Positions 1-12,235 of a DNA stretch of 64,000 nt are shown in pieces. The notes beneath the pieces are model-generated. The model saw only the letters and a list, made by a program, of their open reading frames with translations, had not been told where the DNA came from and searched no databases. Positions within the stretch are counted from its first letter, which is position 1; each line of letters opens with the position of its first letter. This stretch comes from Diaporthe sp. PMI_573 (Eukaryota > Ascomycota > Sordariomycetes > Diaporthales > Diaporthaceae). A program made the translations under genes and the position numbers. The stretch spans positions 2,046,001-2,110,000 of the forward strand of contig JAJTUP010000003.1 in NCBI GenBank assembly GCA_021399435.1. Direction: 5' to 3'.

Positions 1-1112
1 ACTAATCAGAAGCTACGTTTAACCTCTCTATCGCTACTTAAGCCTAATTACCTATAGACGAGGACTATACTAAGCTAAATAAGCAACTTAGGTAGTAAAT
101 TAATAACCTTGCTTATAGGCTCAGATACATACCCCTTAACCTAACTATCACTAAGCTAATCATCTTTATCAATAGATTATTTACTAATAACTAGGATCTA
201 AGCTTATAAATCAGCTTTATACTTGTATTAGCTACTAAGGAGCTAAACAGCAATAGTACCCAGTAGAAAATATATAATAACATCTTACACTAGTCCTCGA
301 CAAAGTACAAAAGAGTAACCCGAAGCATACTAGTATTAGAAATATACAGCATGGCTAGTAGTTTTAACAGTACTGCCATAGTATCTACTACACTTTACCT
401 TATTACCAACTAACTAGAGCTTCCCTAGGTATCCCTTATTATCTATACCAACTCATACTTACTATATAAGTACCTAGTCAAGCTCAGAACTACTAAAGAA
501 AAGAGGCTAATAGTAGATATTCTCGCTCTCCACCAATTATATAAGAGGAGGGAGATTAGCAAGATCTAGTAGATCTATAGTAACGATAACCTAGCAGATA
601 CCTTAACAAAGTTATTACTAAACAAGGCGCTAGAATACTTTATATCAATAAACAAGCTAACGGTACGTATAAAAGGGTTTATAGACTACCCTCACTTGGC
701 CGGCAGGGACAGCTAATAGGAGGGCGCCTATAGGATTGTTAAGGCACGCCGGAAGGGCCCAACGATCATTTGAGTATTTGGGGCTTTTGTAGGCTTTTTA
801 GCCAATTACGGCGTTCTTTTAGACATGCTGTTTTTTAAACGATTAAAAGACTACCAGTGTGGATTTGGTGACCGTTAAAGGGACTGCACGCCCGGCCCGG
901 CTGTGGCCAATCAGAAGGGCCGGTCTGGCTTAGTCAGCAGAGGGCTGGCCACTACACCAAGTACTTCGGCGCCCACGATGGCGATGCCCTCTCTTCTTCC
1001 TTCCGTAGCAAGAATCGAACCCGTACCCAGACACGTACGGTGGTTCCTTTTGCTCGCCCCTATTTGCACGTGCAAAGACCCCCTGACCTAAGGCATCAGG
1101 GCCGTACCAACA
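1..1112 (+). mobile_element. 3' part of a Ty1/Copia retrotransposon, RIP-decayed
   Basis: The plus-strand translation around 440-700 reads, with stops, as the C-terminal RNase H and tail of a Copia polyprotein (motifs like IYTNSYLLYKYLVKL and NDLADTLTKL). The same motifs recur at 11.0-11.3 kb and 54.2-54.5 kb. A polypurine tract at 845-857 (AAAAGACTACCAG) precedes an LTR that begins TGT and ends in CCAACA. The 5' portion lies outside the window. Positions 1-700 are strongly AT-biased with many TAG/TAA stops, so the element is dead. The LTR part is much less mutated than the coding part. Confidence 0.85.
858..1112 (+). repeat. 3' LTR of the left-edge Copia element (255 bp)
   Basis: It starts TGTGG directly after the polypurine tract and ends in CCAACA. 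A second, more decayed copy lies in reverse orientation at 46592-46838. The two align over their whole length, differing mostly by G-to-A and C-to-T changes. The copy here is GC-rich and looks less affected by RIP. Confidence 0.85.
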
Positions 1113-1129
1113 CCTGTCATCTTTCATAG

Positions 1130-2387
1130 CTAACGATCAACGGCGGCACAGATCTAATGGTGTTGTCATATGTAAGTATTTCCATCTGCACCTTGGATAC
1201 AGATGTCAAAGGTCAATTTTCTAATTGACCCATTTCCGCCCTCAGATTTTCTACGCGTCTTTCATGGCGGTCATATTTCGCCAGGTCCATATCGGGTACT
1301 TTGTGCATCAGTGGAACTTCCGCCTCAGGGACGTCACAGAACTGTTCTATGTAAGCCAGGATCCTTGCCCTTAAGCGTTTCCTATCAGCTAACTGGTGAA
1401 GCTTTTCAATGTGGCCACCAATCTCTTTGCAGTCACCATCATGCTCATCAAAGCGGCCATCCTTTTGGAGTGGCTACGGATCTTCCTGCCAAAGGGGACG
1501 CGCAATTACTTCTACTGGATTAGTGTGGTGATGTTGTCCGTTGACATCCTATTCTACTCGGCAGCATTGATTGCCATCAATCTCACATGCATGCCTCACA
1601 ATAAAATCTGGGATCCTACTGTTTCTGGACACTGCATCGACAGCAAGCCCCTGGACATTACCTCCGCTGCCATCAACTTTGTGATTGATGTCATTGTCCT
1701 GATCCTTCCACAAAAGGTGATATGGGGCTTGCAGATGTCGTTCTCGAAGCGACTTGGTGTCTCTGCCGTCTTCATGTTCGGCATTCTGTAAGTTTCTCAA
1801 TATCCCCAACCGTCTCTTCCTTGATCTGAACTCTAACACGGGGAACCAGCGCATGTTTTGCTGCAGGATTCAGACTTGCTGTCACTGTCAGCTATTCTCT
1901 GTCCCAGGACGTGACCTATACGTTCTGTACTGTGGGGATATGGGTGGTGGTTGAGTTAACATGTGGTCTCATTGTTCTTTGCATGCCATCACTTCCGAAG
2001 GCGCTCACGGACCTGGGGGTGACCAAGGTCTACGTCACCTTGAAGTCTTGGGCGACAGCATCACGGACAAAGGCTTACAACATGCAGGATGGCAGTACGT
2101 CGCATTTTGGACAGTCCTACAAAAAGAAAGCCGAGGTTCATCACTGGCAAGCATTTGATTCGTCTTCAACTGCGCTTGGGAATGAATCCGGGTATTTAGA
2201 CCCCAAAAACCTCGAGATGGAACTCGGTCAGAGACCGATTCCTAGAGACACGACCATTTTGCGGACAACGCAAATTGGCATCGTGACTCAGGAAACTGGA
2301 CAATACCCATCCGGTGAGATCGAGGCACAAAGTCAGCGGCCATGGGACATAGAGTCTGGGGAAGGCCAGAGAATGCGGCCACGATGA
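1130..2387 (+). pseudogene. Rhodopsin-domain / PTH11-like integral membrane protein, 5'-truncated
   Basis: Four exon pieces join in frame across introns 1172-1245, 1351-1401 (branch point CTAAC) and 1788-1849. The product resembles the fungal rhodopsin-domain (PTH11-like GPCR) family. Several hydrophobic helices are visible (DLMVLSYIFYASFMAVIF, NLFAVTIMLIKAAILLEWL, AAINFVIDVIVLIL, GIWVVVELTCGLIVLCMPSL), followed by a hydrophilic C-terminal tail ending at a TGA. No start codon or N-terminal helix is visible. The frame runs back into a TAG at 1127, only about 15 bp from the end of the LTR at 1112, so the gene seems to have lost its 5' end to the retroelement. Exons downstream are clean with normal GC content. 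A start supplied from elsewhere cannot be excluded. Confidence 0.7.
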
Positions 2388-3400
2388 TGCCTTTGAAGCA
2401 GGTGATTCATGACACGCCGCCCAATGGGGAGGAAGAGCAGAGCACACCAGTCAAAGTTGGGTTTCCAGAGCAGTGAGAAGAGCCAGGCAATGCGAGCGAG
2501 AACGGGAAATTCGGTATGGTTGTCCCTATGTAGTCTAGTGAACAGATACTTGTCTTGAAATCCATTTCTGTGACATGAAGAAGAACAAGAAGGCAAGAGA
2601 CGTGTACCACATCCTGCTCCTCGACAGTTCCAGGTCAGACAATTGCACGGCGCCGTATTAGTGCCTGCTACGTGTTCGTGCCAACCGGTCGTATTGCACC
2701 GGTTGACGGCACCGGCCTCTGAAGTGTGAGCTAATTGCTATTGGCCCCTTCCTATTGCACCAACCAGGGTAAAAGAGGCCAGAAGACCAAGCACATTTCG
2801 CGCCTCACTCGTGATCGTAGAACTCATCCCCTGTGTTGTATCGGCTTCCCGCGGTGCAAGATAAGCTTCCCCGCCGCAAGTCGGAATTGCCCAAGCGGTC
2901 CAGACATCGAAGTGGAGTCTTGTTGCATACATGCATGCGCGTACTGTGCGCGTACTACGTGCAGCAAGGTAGTAGGCTGCGGCGCAGCGGCTGGGCTGAA
3001 TGTAACATTGGAATGCAACCCCTGCGCCTTAACATCGGCGTCAGGCCACTGTCAATCTCGGTTGTCTGGCTCCTTACCGAACAGGAAGGATTCAGACCCG
3101 TGCCGCATGACTGCATCGCTTGATGTGACCGACGCAGAGGAGACCGACTGCCATGCAATGACACGTCGACCGGCCTAATTGCAGGCGCAGGCGGCACAGC
3201 AAAGTGATTTCGTAACGAGATTGGGGAACCAGACCGTGATGTGCGGTAGGCAGACTGGAGGCGAGCCTGCAGGCGACTTCACCGAGGCTAGCACCACTGG
3301 CCGGCCCAGGAACCAGAATTTCAAGGACGTTACGCGCCCCGGGAGTACGGTCCGGATGCTGGGTACAGGACCAGTACTAGATATATCTATCCCTAAATAA
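2388..3400. other. GC-balanced stretch without a recognised gene
   Basis: Short open frames occur on both strands (for example 2735-3178 plus), but none shows a recognisable domain, a good intron pattern or a credible start context. It is probably 3' flank of the membrane-protein gene or an eroded gene. Confidence 0.4.
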
Positions 3401-4032
3401 CACACAGATATAATGACACTTAATAAGAGTAGAATAAAAATCTTAACCTATTTATAAACATTTTTTTAAAAGTTTTAAAGTTATTTAAAGTTAAGAATAA
3501 GGTTACATTTAAACATTAAAGTTATTAACTTTTAATGAGTTCTATATATTTCTATATAAATCTTTAAAATATTAGCCCATGCTATCATACACTTTACTTA
3601 CTAAAAATCTAAAATTGATATAAATTTATATATTAAGTAATTACTATATAATAAAGCTAATTTTCAAGTTATCAATCCATATTCTCTTATTTTATAAACT
3701 TAATAAGCTTTAAAGCAAAATATTAATATAAACAAATAATTTTATAATCTTTTCTAATAATTAGAATAAGTATCTTTTCTTAGACGTCACATAATCAATA
3801 AGGGGAATATATATATTAAATAGTATATATAATATATATTAAGTGTTGACTTATTAATTATTACTTGTTTCTTACTTGCTTAGTTGCCTTAAAGGACTAA
3901 CTAATTCTCAAGAGGGGACCCACTTATTTATATCTTTATTAGTAGGTCTTTAGAATATTTAATAATTTATATATTATCTAATATAGAACTGCTTCGAAGT
4001 GGGTCGAATAGATTATAATATAGTGGTAGGGG
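3400..4032. other. AT-rich decayed flank
   Basis: Very AT-rich sequence dominated by TAA and TTA runs, with no coding frame. It forms the left target flank of the Copia element that starts at 4033. Confidence 0.6.
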
Positions 4033-4271
4033 TGTGGAATAGGTGTTGATAGGTCTATAGTGAATAGGTCTGCAAGTGAATAGTGGAGGGCCCGTGGCTA
4101 GCGTGGGGCCTGCACTATAAAGGGTTGTTACCCTACGGGCATGGCTTCGCCACACCCTTCGAAGCAACAACCCAGACCCCATAGACTTAATAGAATACCC
4201 ATTCAGTCTACACTCTCCTTTTCTCTTCGCTAACACTTCTTTCTATCATATACGATAAAGCCCAACCAACA
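4033..4271 (+). repeat. 5' LTR of Copia A
   Basis: A 239-bp direct repeat matching 12301-12539 from TGTGGAATAGG to CAACCAACA. It holds a short GC-rich hairpin-like segment around 4090-4165 with GGGTTGTT and AACAACCC arms. The host duplication AGGGG precedes it. Confidence 0.93.
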
Positions 4272-4290
4272 CTAATCAGTAATTACTTAA
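4272..4290 (+). promoter_or_regulatory. Primer-binding-site position of Copia A
   Basis: Immediately after the 5' LTR lies CTAATCAGTAATTACTT. The same word follows the 5' LTR in the elements at 47038 (CTAATCAGTGATTACTTGG) and 12728-21958 (reverse strand, CTAATTAGTAATTGCTTGG). Position and conservation make it the likely minus-strand priming site. I could not match it to a tRNA by eye. Confidence 0.6.
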
Positions 4291-4891
4291 GGCAATCACA
4301 AAACAGCAAGGAAGGAAGAGGCAGATCACTATCAACAACGTTTAACGAGTCCCTAGATCTCTATCGAAACTCATCAACAGCCAGCGATATCTACGCTACG
4401 ATCAAACATACCACAGTCCCTAGATCCTATATCGAAACTACGATACGAGCAATCAGACCCATCAGTACAACCACTAGATCTCTATCGAAGCTATACTAAC
4501 GAGGTTACGTCCATCACGAATCCTGTCAACAAACGATCACGCGACAAAAGCCAAAGATCAGAAACACCAAGTCCCTAGATCCTATATCAAAACAAGGTAC
4601 CAACGATTAGGTCACGATAACACGAAACCATGTTAACGAAGACCACGTTCCATCAACGCAACACGAAAACGTACGATCCCTTCATTAGGCACTTCAACAC
4701 CAAGAAAAGCCGATCAAGACCATCGCAGCACAAAAAGAACACCCTCACAAACACCCAAACAACTAATTACACCAGAGAAAGCAACGATTTACACGCAAAT
4801 TTTAGTAACATTTGTTTACCAACGCGGGGTTGTGTACTTACCAGTTAACTACGTGCCACCTGGCAAAAACACTACATGGAAGAATCACAAA

Positions 4892-5138
4892 GGGAGTTAC
4901 CCTAGACTTTTCACGAAAATAGGCCACTTCAATTGAATTCACTTCAGCCTAGTCACGAAGTCTAAGTCACGGAGGGAGTTACCCTAGACTTTTCACGAAA
5001 ACAAGCCACTTCCAATCAAATTCACTTTAGCCCAAACAACAAGTCTAAGTCACGGAGAGAGTTACCCTAGACTTTTCACAAAAACAGGCCACTTTTGATT
5101 AAATTCACTTCAGCCCTGCTTACAAGTCTAAGTCACTA
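4892..5138 (+). repeat. Three tandem copies of an ~82-bp leader repeat
   Basis: Units begin at 4892, 4974 and 5057. Each starts with G(G/A)GAGTTACCCTAGACTT and ends with AAGTCTAAGTCAC. They lie in the untranslated leader between the 5' LTR and the gag ATG. The core word GGAGTTACCCTAGACTT recurs twice at 51437-51480 in an insert inside another Copia element. Confidence 0.85.
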
Positions 5139-5309
5139 AACCTACTTCAACCTCAACCAACTATTTATATAATCCACAACTACTACACAACACAAAAGCA
5201 TCATTTACTATAGATCATCATCTCTCAGCACCAAAAAGCACGGTCCACCACAAACCGCCATTAAAGGAAAGTCATATTACGTGCCATACAATCACGTACC
5301 TACAACGAC

Positions 5310-7640
5310 ATGGCTAACACTAGCGACACTGGCGCTAATAATAGCGACAAGAATAACGATCATATCGTCGAAACAAGCAACAATAAAGATCTACAACTTG
5401 TAAAGTCATCAACACAGGAAACCAAAGAATACACTCTTCATGACGAGTTCAAGGTAATAGCAGACGATATAAAGAATCAATTCCAGATCCCCCATAATCT
5501 TCAGCTTCACACAAACTAGACAGCTTAGGGCATGTCTATCCCAATTATCCACACCTTTAATAATACTAACAGGCAAGGCTATTTACACAATACATATATA
5601 CTCAAGTTCATAGATAATAACAATTCTAACAACATTATTAACAAGGAGCTATTCTAGGAATTTAAGAGAGTATTCAAGGACTAGACCATCAATATATAGC
5701 TAACCACATTAGCTACCAAGAATCTCAAACGCTTTCTTCATACACAGGGAGTCTATACTAGTCCCATATATAATACACCAGCAAACCAGATAATTACACT
5801 TAACAAAGCTAAGTACTTACTAGAATAGCTAGATATGGCTATTACTAACACCATTCTTATTCCTAAATCCAAGCTTTACAGCCTATCAAAGGAAGGTCGA
5901 AAACAAATACCCTATATTACCAAGTACCCATCTCTCTCTTTATCATCTAATAGAAAGGCAAGTCTACCACTAAGAAACACGGTTAAGACAGTAAGGCCAA
6001 CACCTTCACAATCTATCCAACAAGCAACACCATTACAACCCATTCAACAAGCAATACCATCACAGCCTATTCAACAAGCACCTATTTCATCACCACAGAT
6101 TAACCTAGCCTTATATAGGCTAAGTAATTATATAAATAGTCCTGCAAGGGCTTTGCCATAGACGCTGGTAAAGATAACCAACCAGATTATACGAAAACTA
6201 GTACCTAAACCAATTCCTCAGCCACAGCAGCAAGAAGTCTCTAACCCTCAACATTAGAAGGCTTTCGATATTCAGTAATCAAAGGTCTCTAATTCTCAAC
6301 AACAAAAAGTTCCTGATTCCCAGCAACAGAAGGTTCCTAAGTTGTAGCAACAAGGGAAGATTTCTAACTCTGAGATACATTCAAGCCAAGAACCAGAAGC
6401 CCCATAAAAGGGCAAGGTTCAAGAGATTCGACCACAGCAACAGGGAGTTCTTAATCATAACTCTCAAACACATCCAAGTCGAGAACCAGAAGTCCCATAG
6501 AAGGACGAGATTCAAGAGACTATCAAGGAAGCTTCCTATCATCAGAAACCACCTATAAAGGTAGAAACCCAGGTATAGAACACTCACATACCCAGACCAC
6601 CTCCCAGACCACCTCCCAGATAGCAATTAAGACCACCAGAAATACCAGAAGCATTCAGACCATCAGAGGTATTCAGGCCACAGGAAACATTTAGGTCACA
6701 GGAAGTATCACGACCACTAGGAGCACCAGAACATGATGATCCAAAACCACATAGCATCCCACCACTTTACAGCTAGGCTCACAACAACAATTCGTCTAAA
6801 CAAGTAGACAACTATACTATACTTCTACCAAGGCACTATATAAATAGTCTAATAGACCCTGACAAGATCAACAAGTTTCTTAAGGCATAGGCTAACCAGA
6901 ACAAGTAGACAGGTGAATAGTATGATCTGCTAGATAACAAGGTATAGATAATATTAAACATTTATTTCATGTACTAAATACAACTAGATCAGTTCTATAC
7001 AGTATTTCTACTCATTCTAAAAAGCCAGGCTAAGACTTACTTCATACACTACATTAGCCTATAAAAGACGTTCTAGGAAATATACATAATACTCAAACAA
7101 TACTTTAAGTACAATACTAACCACAGGCAATATCATGCTAACTTTACCAACATCACGTATATCAGCTTACGAAACGATCTAGCAAATACAAACAAAGACC
7201 CACGAGAGGTACTACAGAAGCTATTTAACACTCTACAGCTAAGTCAACAAGTACTCGGGCCAGCATTTCAGAACAAGGAAGTACTTCACATAGCTATAAT
7301 ACAGGCATGTTCAGGAGTACCCAAGTTTAATCATGCTTTATATATACCAGCAGGTATATATAAACAGTTGTTTCAGGACCTTCAGTCCTTACTAGACATG
7401 TCTATTTACAATACCTCTACATAGTAGTTCTATGCTAGTGATGATAACTACCTAGAGGAAGTCTATGATAAAGCAGATATCGATGATAGCAACGGAGGTA
7501 TCTACTACACTAACCATCAATATATAGATAATCAACAAGGCCACGGATTCAGCCACGGATTCGGCCACGGATTCAGCCGCGGACTTGGCCGTGGATTCGG
7601 CCACAGAAGCTTTAACCAAGGTCACAGTAGCTTCTATAGC
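5310..7640 (+). pseudogene. Copia A gag region
   Basis: The first ATG of the element opens a 69-codon frame (MANTSDTGANNSDKNNDH...) that ends in TAG. Gag-like sequence then continues in the same region with many TAG stops. The 3' part (about 7540-7640) encodes Gly/His/Arg/Phe-rich repeats of the type GHGFGHGFSRGLGRGF where a CCHC zinc knuckle is normally found. Whether this basic patch replaces the zinc knuckle as nucleic-acid binder is inference. Confidence 0.7.
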
Positions 7641-7883
7641 AGATACAGAGATAGAGACGATAGCTATCACTCACACAGTAGAGGCTATTCCTACAAAACT
7701 TATCCTCGGAATCACGAATACAGCCACGGTAACGATACACATTAATAGTTCAAGAAGTACTATATCTATTAGAAGGAAGGCTGCTAGTCCACAAAGTACT
7801 CGCTAGAGGAACAGAAACGTGCTAGAAACAACTTTATTATACACACAAAGCAGTACAGCAAAGACACGTCAGATACAGCATAC

Positions 7884-8426
7884 ATGACATTTCTTACTAG
7901 CATTAAAGGTATCAGAATCAAGGATAAGGAGGATACTCAAGACAACAATGACTTCGCTATAACACAGTATCTAATGGATACTTCTTTTCTTCACAGCATA
8001 TTTCCAGAAGAGGACAAGTACATGGAAGAGGACAACACTATCCCTACATTACAATTCACACTAGAAGGACGATATTCTCAACGACAGTTTCAGGGCATCA
8101 TACCAGATACTAGAGCAGCTAAGATATCTACCGCCAGACACAACCAATTTCTTGCTTTAAAGTATAAGGACCCGTCTATATCTTTAGACATCTCACGGGC
8201 AAAGGAGGCTACAGTTCAGTTTAGCAAAGGCACAGAGTCTTCGTCTATTAAAACAATATATATAAAGATACCACTAAGAATCATCACTTTTCACGTAATA
8301 CAGGCAAACACACCATTCCTATTCTATCTAGCGGATATAGACAAATTAGGTATATATTTAGATAACACTATTAATAAACTTATTCAGAAGAAGACAAGTA
8401 TTACTATCCCTATTATTCATAAATAA
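7884..8426 (+). pseudogene. Copia A protease region (180-codon open remnant)
   Basis: This is the longest clean frame in the element. Near 8100 it reads IIPDTRAAKIST, the position of the retroviral-type aspartic protease DTGA motif. Glycine has become arginine (GGA to AGA is a G-to-A change), so the catalytic motif is damaged. Downstream, after stops, the gag-pre-integrase-like segment (LQRLHQHFSHPS) follows in the expected order. Confidence 0.65.
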
Positions 8427-8449
8427 GGACATACTTAGTTCTTTTTATC

Positions 8450-9250
8450 CCAGAAGGAAGCCAGAACATACATCACGGAAGCCAAGCTACAACGACTTCA
8501 TCAACACTTTAGTCATCCATCTATCAAACAACTTGGTTACTTACTAAGGAATACTAGCCATAACAACGTTGAAAACGGCATTCTAGAAGCCATTAGCAAG
8601 TTCTATCATCATTACCAGCTTCACAATTCAGCACCAAGAAGATTCAAGTTCTCACTAAAAGACAACTATGACTTCAATTTTAAACTTATCATCAACGTAA
8701 TATACTTAAACAGCAAGCCCATACTATATACAGTAGATGCTACTATATCTTTTCAAGCCACACAGTTCCTACGTTCCCTCTCAGCCAAAGATACATGAGA
8801 AGCACTACAAATGATATAAATCAATATATATCTCAGACCACCAGACTAGTTAGTTCATGATGCCAGTACCAACTTTACGTCTATGGAGTTCCGATCAGAG
8901 GCAAGGATTATAGGAATCACGTGTAAACAAGTCCCTACAAAAGCATACTAGTCTATAAGTAAAGTTAAACACTATCACGACCCAATCTAGCAAGCCTTTG
9001 AAATCCTAACAGCCAAACTTGCCGGAAAGTGTCACAACGACGCCATACTACAAATAGTAGTTAAGGTAGTTAACGATACCGCTAGGCCTAATAAACTAAT
9101 TCCTACTCTTCTCATATTCAGGGCATATCCACACATTCATATAGATTCACCCCCTACACCAACAACACTCCAGCATACCAAAGCTATTCAGAAGGTAATG
9201 AAAATACTACGTAAACTATCAGCTGAATATTAAGTAAACAATACTCTAAA
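8450..9250 (+). pseudogene. Copia A integrase remnant
   Basis: The frame reads through stops as a Copia integrase core: INVIYLNSKPILYTVDA, then MEFRSEARIIGITCKQVPTKAY, then VVNDTARPNKLIPTLLIFRAYP. Homologous segments occur at about 51.9-52.4 kb (plus) and 17.0-17.5 kb (minus), which supports a common fungal Copia lineage. Several tryptophan and glutamine positions are TAG. Confidence 0.75.
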
Positions 9251-9649
9251 TACACGGAACGGCCTAGCTATAGCAGACATTCTCGCCATACCCATTTAGA
9301 GTAATGCTCGAGTATGGCGTGAGAAGGACGGATGGCAAGGCCCATACAAGGTTCTATCTATTAATGGGCACGATATTATACTAGATCTTCTAAATAAGCT
9401 AGTTAAGTTTAGGTCTACCATGGTAAGACCATACTACCAAGAGGAGACTATTCCTAATATCAACAAGGACAAGAATAGAGACAAGACCAAAGATATCTAC
9501 CCAGAAGTTATTCCAGACAAACCAGAATAATACAGAACTAGAGACATCAACCCTAAGGCTATTCCAGATAACCCGGAGGTTATTCCAGATAAGCCAGAAC
9601 AACCACGATAACAACAAGGCCGTCCCCCAGGATCCAAGAACAAGCCTAA

Positions 9650-11310
9650 CATATATATAATAGAAGCTTTCATGACACAAAAGGAGAAGGATAACCTTGA
9701 ATTATTTATAAAACTCCGCTGGGATGGAGTAATCAACAGCCCGGGTAAACCATTTAAGGAGTCTAATAACACAGAAGTCATGAATCTCATCAAACGTAAA
9801 GTCTTTTCTTTTAAACTATTCAACCCCAACAAGCATAAGGGATAATTATTCAAATCTTACATAGTACGAGAGATTAAGGGAAAGGGTAAGAACAAGAAGC
9901 CCTACAAGAAGTCCCGCCTTATTATTCAGGGGTACAACAATAAGGAAAAGAAGGAAATCCTTACACAGTCACCAATAGTTTAGCAAGTTAGCCAACAGCT
10001 TGTAGCTTACCTAATACCCACTTTGATGAAAATAAACATAAAAGCTAAACTTCAAGACATTACTCAAACATACCCATAGTCAAAGTCAAAGCTATAGCAG
10101 ACAGTTCTAGCTACACTTCTAATCAAGCTAAAGGCACGGTATCCTCCAGGCACTATTATGAAGATTATAAAGCCGTTATACAGCATTACAGAAGCTAGGG
10201 TTCACTAGTAGGTAACTTATCACAAGCACCACCACGAAAAACTCAACATAGTCACCTCTATATACGATGTGTATCTACTTATCACAAACAACAAGGACAC
10301 TACCAAGAAGAAGGCCTTCAGCATCACAGCCATACAGACTAACAACACATACGGCATCAACACAGACGAATTCTCTACTAAGGAAGAGCATACCATCAAA
10401 GAGGCCGAGATTCTATATAAACCAAAGGATAAACTTCCTTTTCCTTTCAACAGTACAATATACACAGTTACTAAGGACAATATCCTTATACAACAGAAGG
10501 GTCAAGGCACTAAACTTAAGCTAATCAACCCAGTCAAGCCAGATACTACACAGCAGTATGTTAAACAACGAGCACAAGGAGCATATCTCGCCTCTATCTA
10601 TCAGCCAGAAGCTACCTTCAACCTATCAGCAGCCACACAGATACAAGCACCAGAGAAGTCTAACTATAAGAAGCTCAACAAGCAAATTCGGTAGTAAATA
10701 GAGCACGGCAACCAAGGACTATAATTTATCCCTATAGACCTCTCAAAAGCAAAGTTAGTCATATTTATTAACAATTCTTTCGCTAATAACCATAATCTCA
10801 GTTTACAAATCAGCTTTGTAATTACCCTAGTCAACAAGGAGAGGGATTCTAACACCATAAAGTACAAAATACATAGAAACATATTACACTAGTCCTCCAT
10901 CAAGTACAAGCATGTTACTCAAAGCATACTAGCATCAGAGATCTACAGTATAGTTAGTAAATTTAACCTTAGAATCATACTATCCACAACCATACGAATC
11001 ATCACTAATCAGCTTAATCTACCACCAGTACTACTAGTAATCTATACAGATTCACACTCACTATACAAGTATCTCGTCAAGCTGGGATCAACTAGTGAAA
11101 AGAGACTAATAATCAACATTATATCTCTTCATCAAGCCTACAAGCGTTAAGAAATCCATAAGCTGAGGTGGATTGATGGTATAGATAATCCAGCAGACGC
11201 CATAACAAAAGAATCACCCAACAAAGCCCTACAATACTTGATTAACTATAATGAGCTGACTATATGTATTAACAGCTTTATTAATCACAATAGTTTTAAC
11301 AACCAACCAT
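9650..11310 (+). pseudogene. Copia A reverse transcriptase and RNase H remnant
   Basis: Readable pieces include KPLYSITEARVH (equivalent of the Copia KPLYGI-EAG motif), the open frame 10269-10694, and RNase H words IYTDSHSLYKYLVKL and NPADAITKE near 11.04-11.22 kb. Stops are frequent, mainly TAG, so no functional polyprotein is encoded. Confidence 0.75.
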
Positions 11311-11378
11311 GACTATTTAAAGGTCTAACAAGAGGTACCAAGTCAGCACTTAGTACTTAATACAGTACATCAAAAGTT

Positions 11379-11391
11379 AAAAGACTACCAG
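11379..11391 (+). other. Internal copy of the polypurine tract
   Basis: The word AAAAGACTACCAG, which lies directly before the 3' LTR at 12288-12300 and before the LTR at 858, also occurs here, right after the end of the RNase H frame and 0.9 kb before the LTR. Confidence 0.7.
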
Positions 11392-12144
11392 AGGTTCAGT
11401 TAGCAAAAGTTCAGATCCTCATCACAATAGTTACCTACATCTTACCTTAAGGAACTACATAGTTAGCCTTCAATCAGATTTACATCCCCCCCAAGGGCAT
11501 ACCTTGTGATCAATGTTTTAACTAGTAACTTACACCAGTAGGGTTGGAAAGTACGTGTGTTATCCACTATCACACAGGCACTTAAGATACCAGCTAGTAT
11601 ACAATAGGCATCCCTAGTCAGAATTCACAGTCTAACACCTACACACCAAGAGTTTGAGAATAGTACTACAAGCTATATTCTATCATACACAACAACATCA
11701 ACTTTCTCAACAAACAACTAGTATTAGCATGTCAAGCTATCATCTACTACATTCCACCCTTTCTATCTTATGTACCTAGGTCTTATAGCCTCAGCAAAGA
11801 GGGCTTTTTTCTTAGGGTTCGATTAAATCTATCAATCTATGCACAGGTCAATTAGCAAGGTCAGGAAGGCCAGCTAGCACCAGCCCAGTCCAGTCCATCC
11901 AGATCCATTCCAGGTATTCATTCAATACCATAAACAGTAGGCTAGCACTCCACGAAATACATTAAAAACAATTCACTTATAAGGCAGAAGCAACTTTCAA
12001 AAACTTCGACCTTGAGTAAATTAGGACAATTATATAGCCAATTAGGTACATTCACCCCAACACTAGCAAAACACCAGCCACCAAGAACGCACAAACCAGG
12101 GGACCAGGATGACAGAGAGCGAATACAAATAGTACAGTCATTTT

Positions 12145-12235
12145 AGGCCAATAGCACAATGGAATACTTCAAGGCAACAATTGATTAGCAACCAAGAAGC
12201 TAAGGGTTCGACTCACCATAAGAGCAGATTTTATT
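12145..12235 (+). other. tRNA-like / Pol III promoter-like remnant inside Copia A
   Basis: An A-box-like word TAGCACAATGG (12152-12162) and a B-box-like word GGTTCGACTCA (12205-12215) lie 42 bp apart. They are followed by a T-rich tract that could act as a Pol III terminator. T-stem and acceptor-stem pairing are poor, so this is at best a decayed tRNA or the head of a tRNA-derived SINE. It could be chance. Confidence 0.3.

Noticed and set aside
990..1030. tRNA B-box-like word (GGTTCGATTCTTGC on the minus strand) in the LTR at 858-1112 and its copy at 46592-46838
   Set aside because: No A-box at suitable distance, and the T-arm does not pair. It is part of the LTR.
2735..3178. 147-codon plus-strand frame as a gene
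   Set aside because: Overlapping open frames on both strands, no domain, no plausible start or splice pattern.
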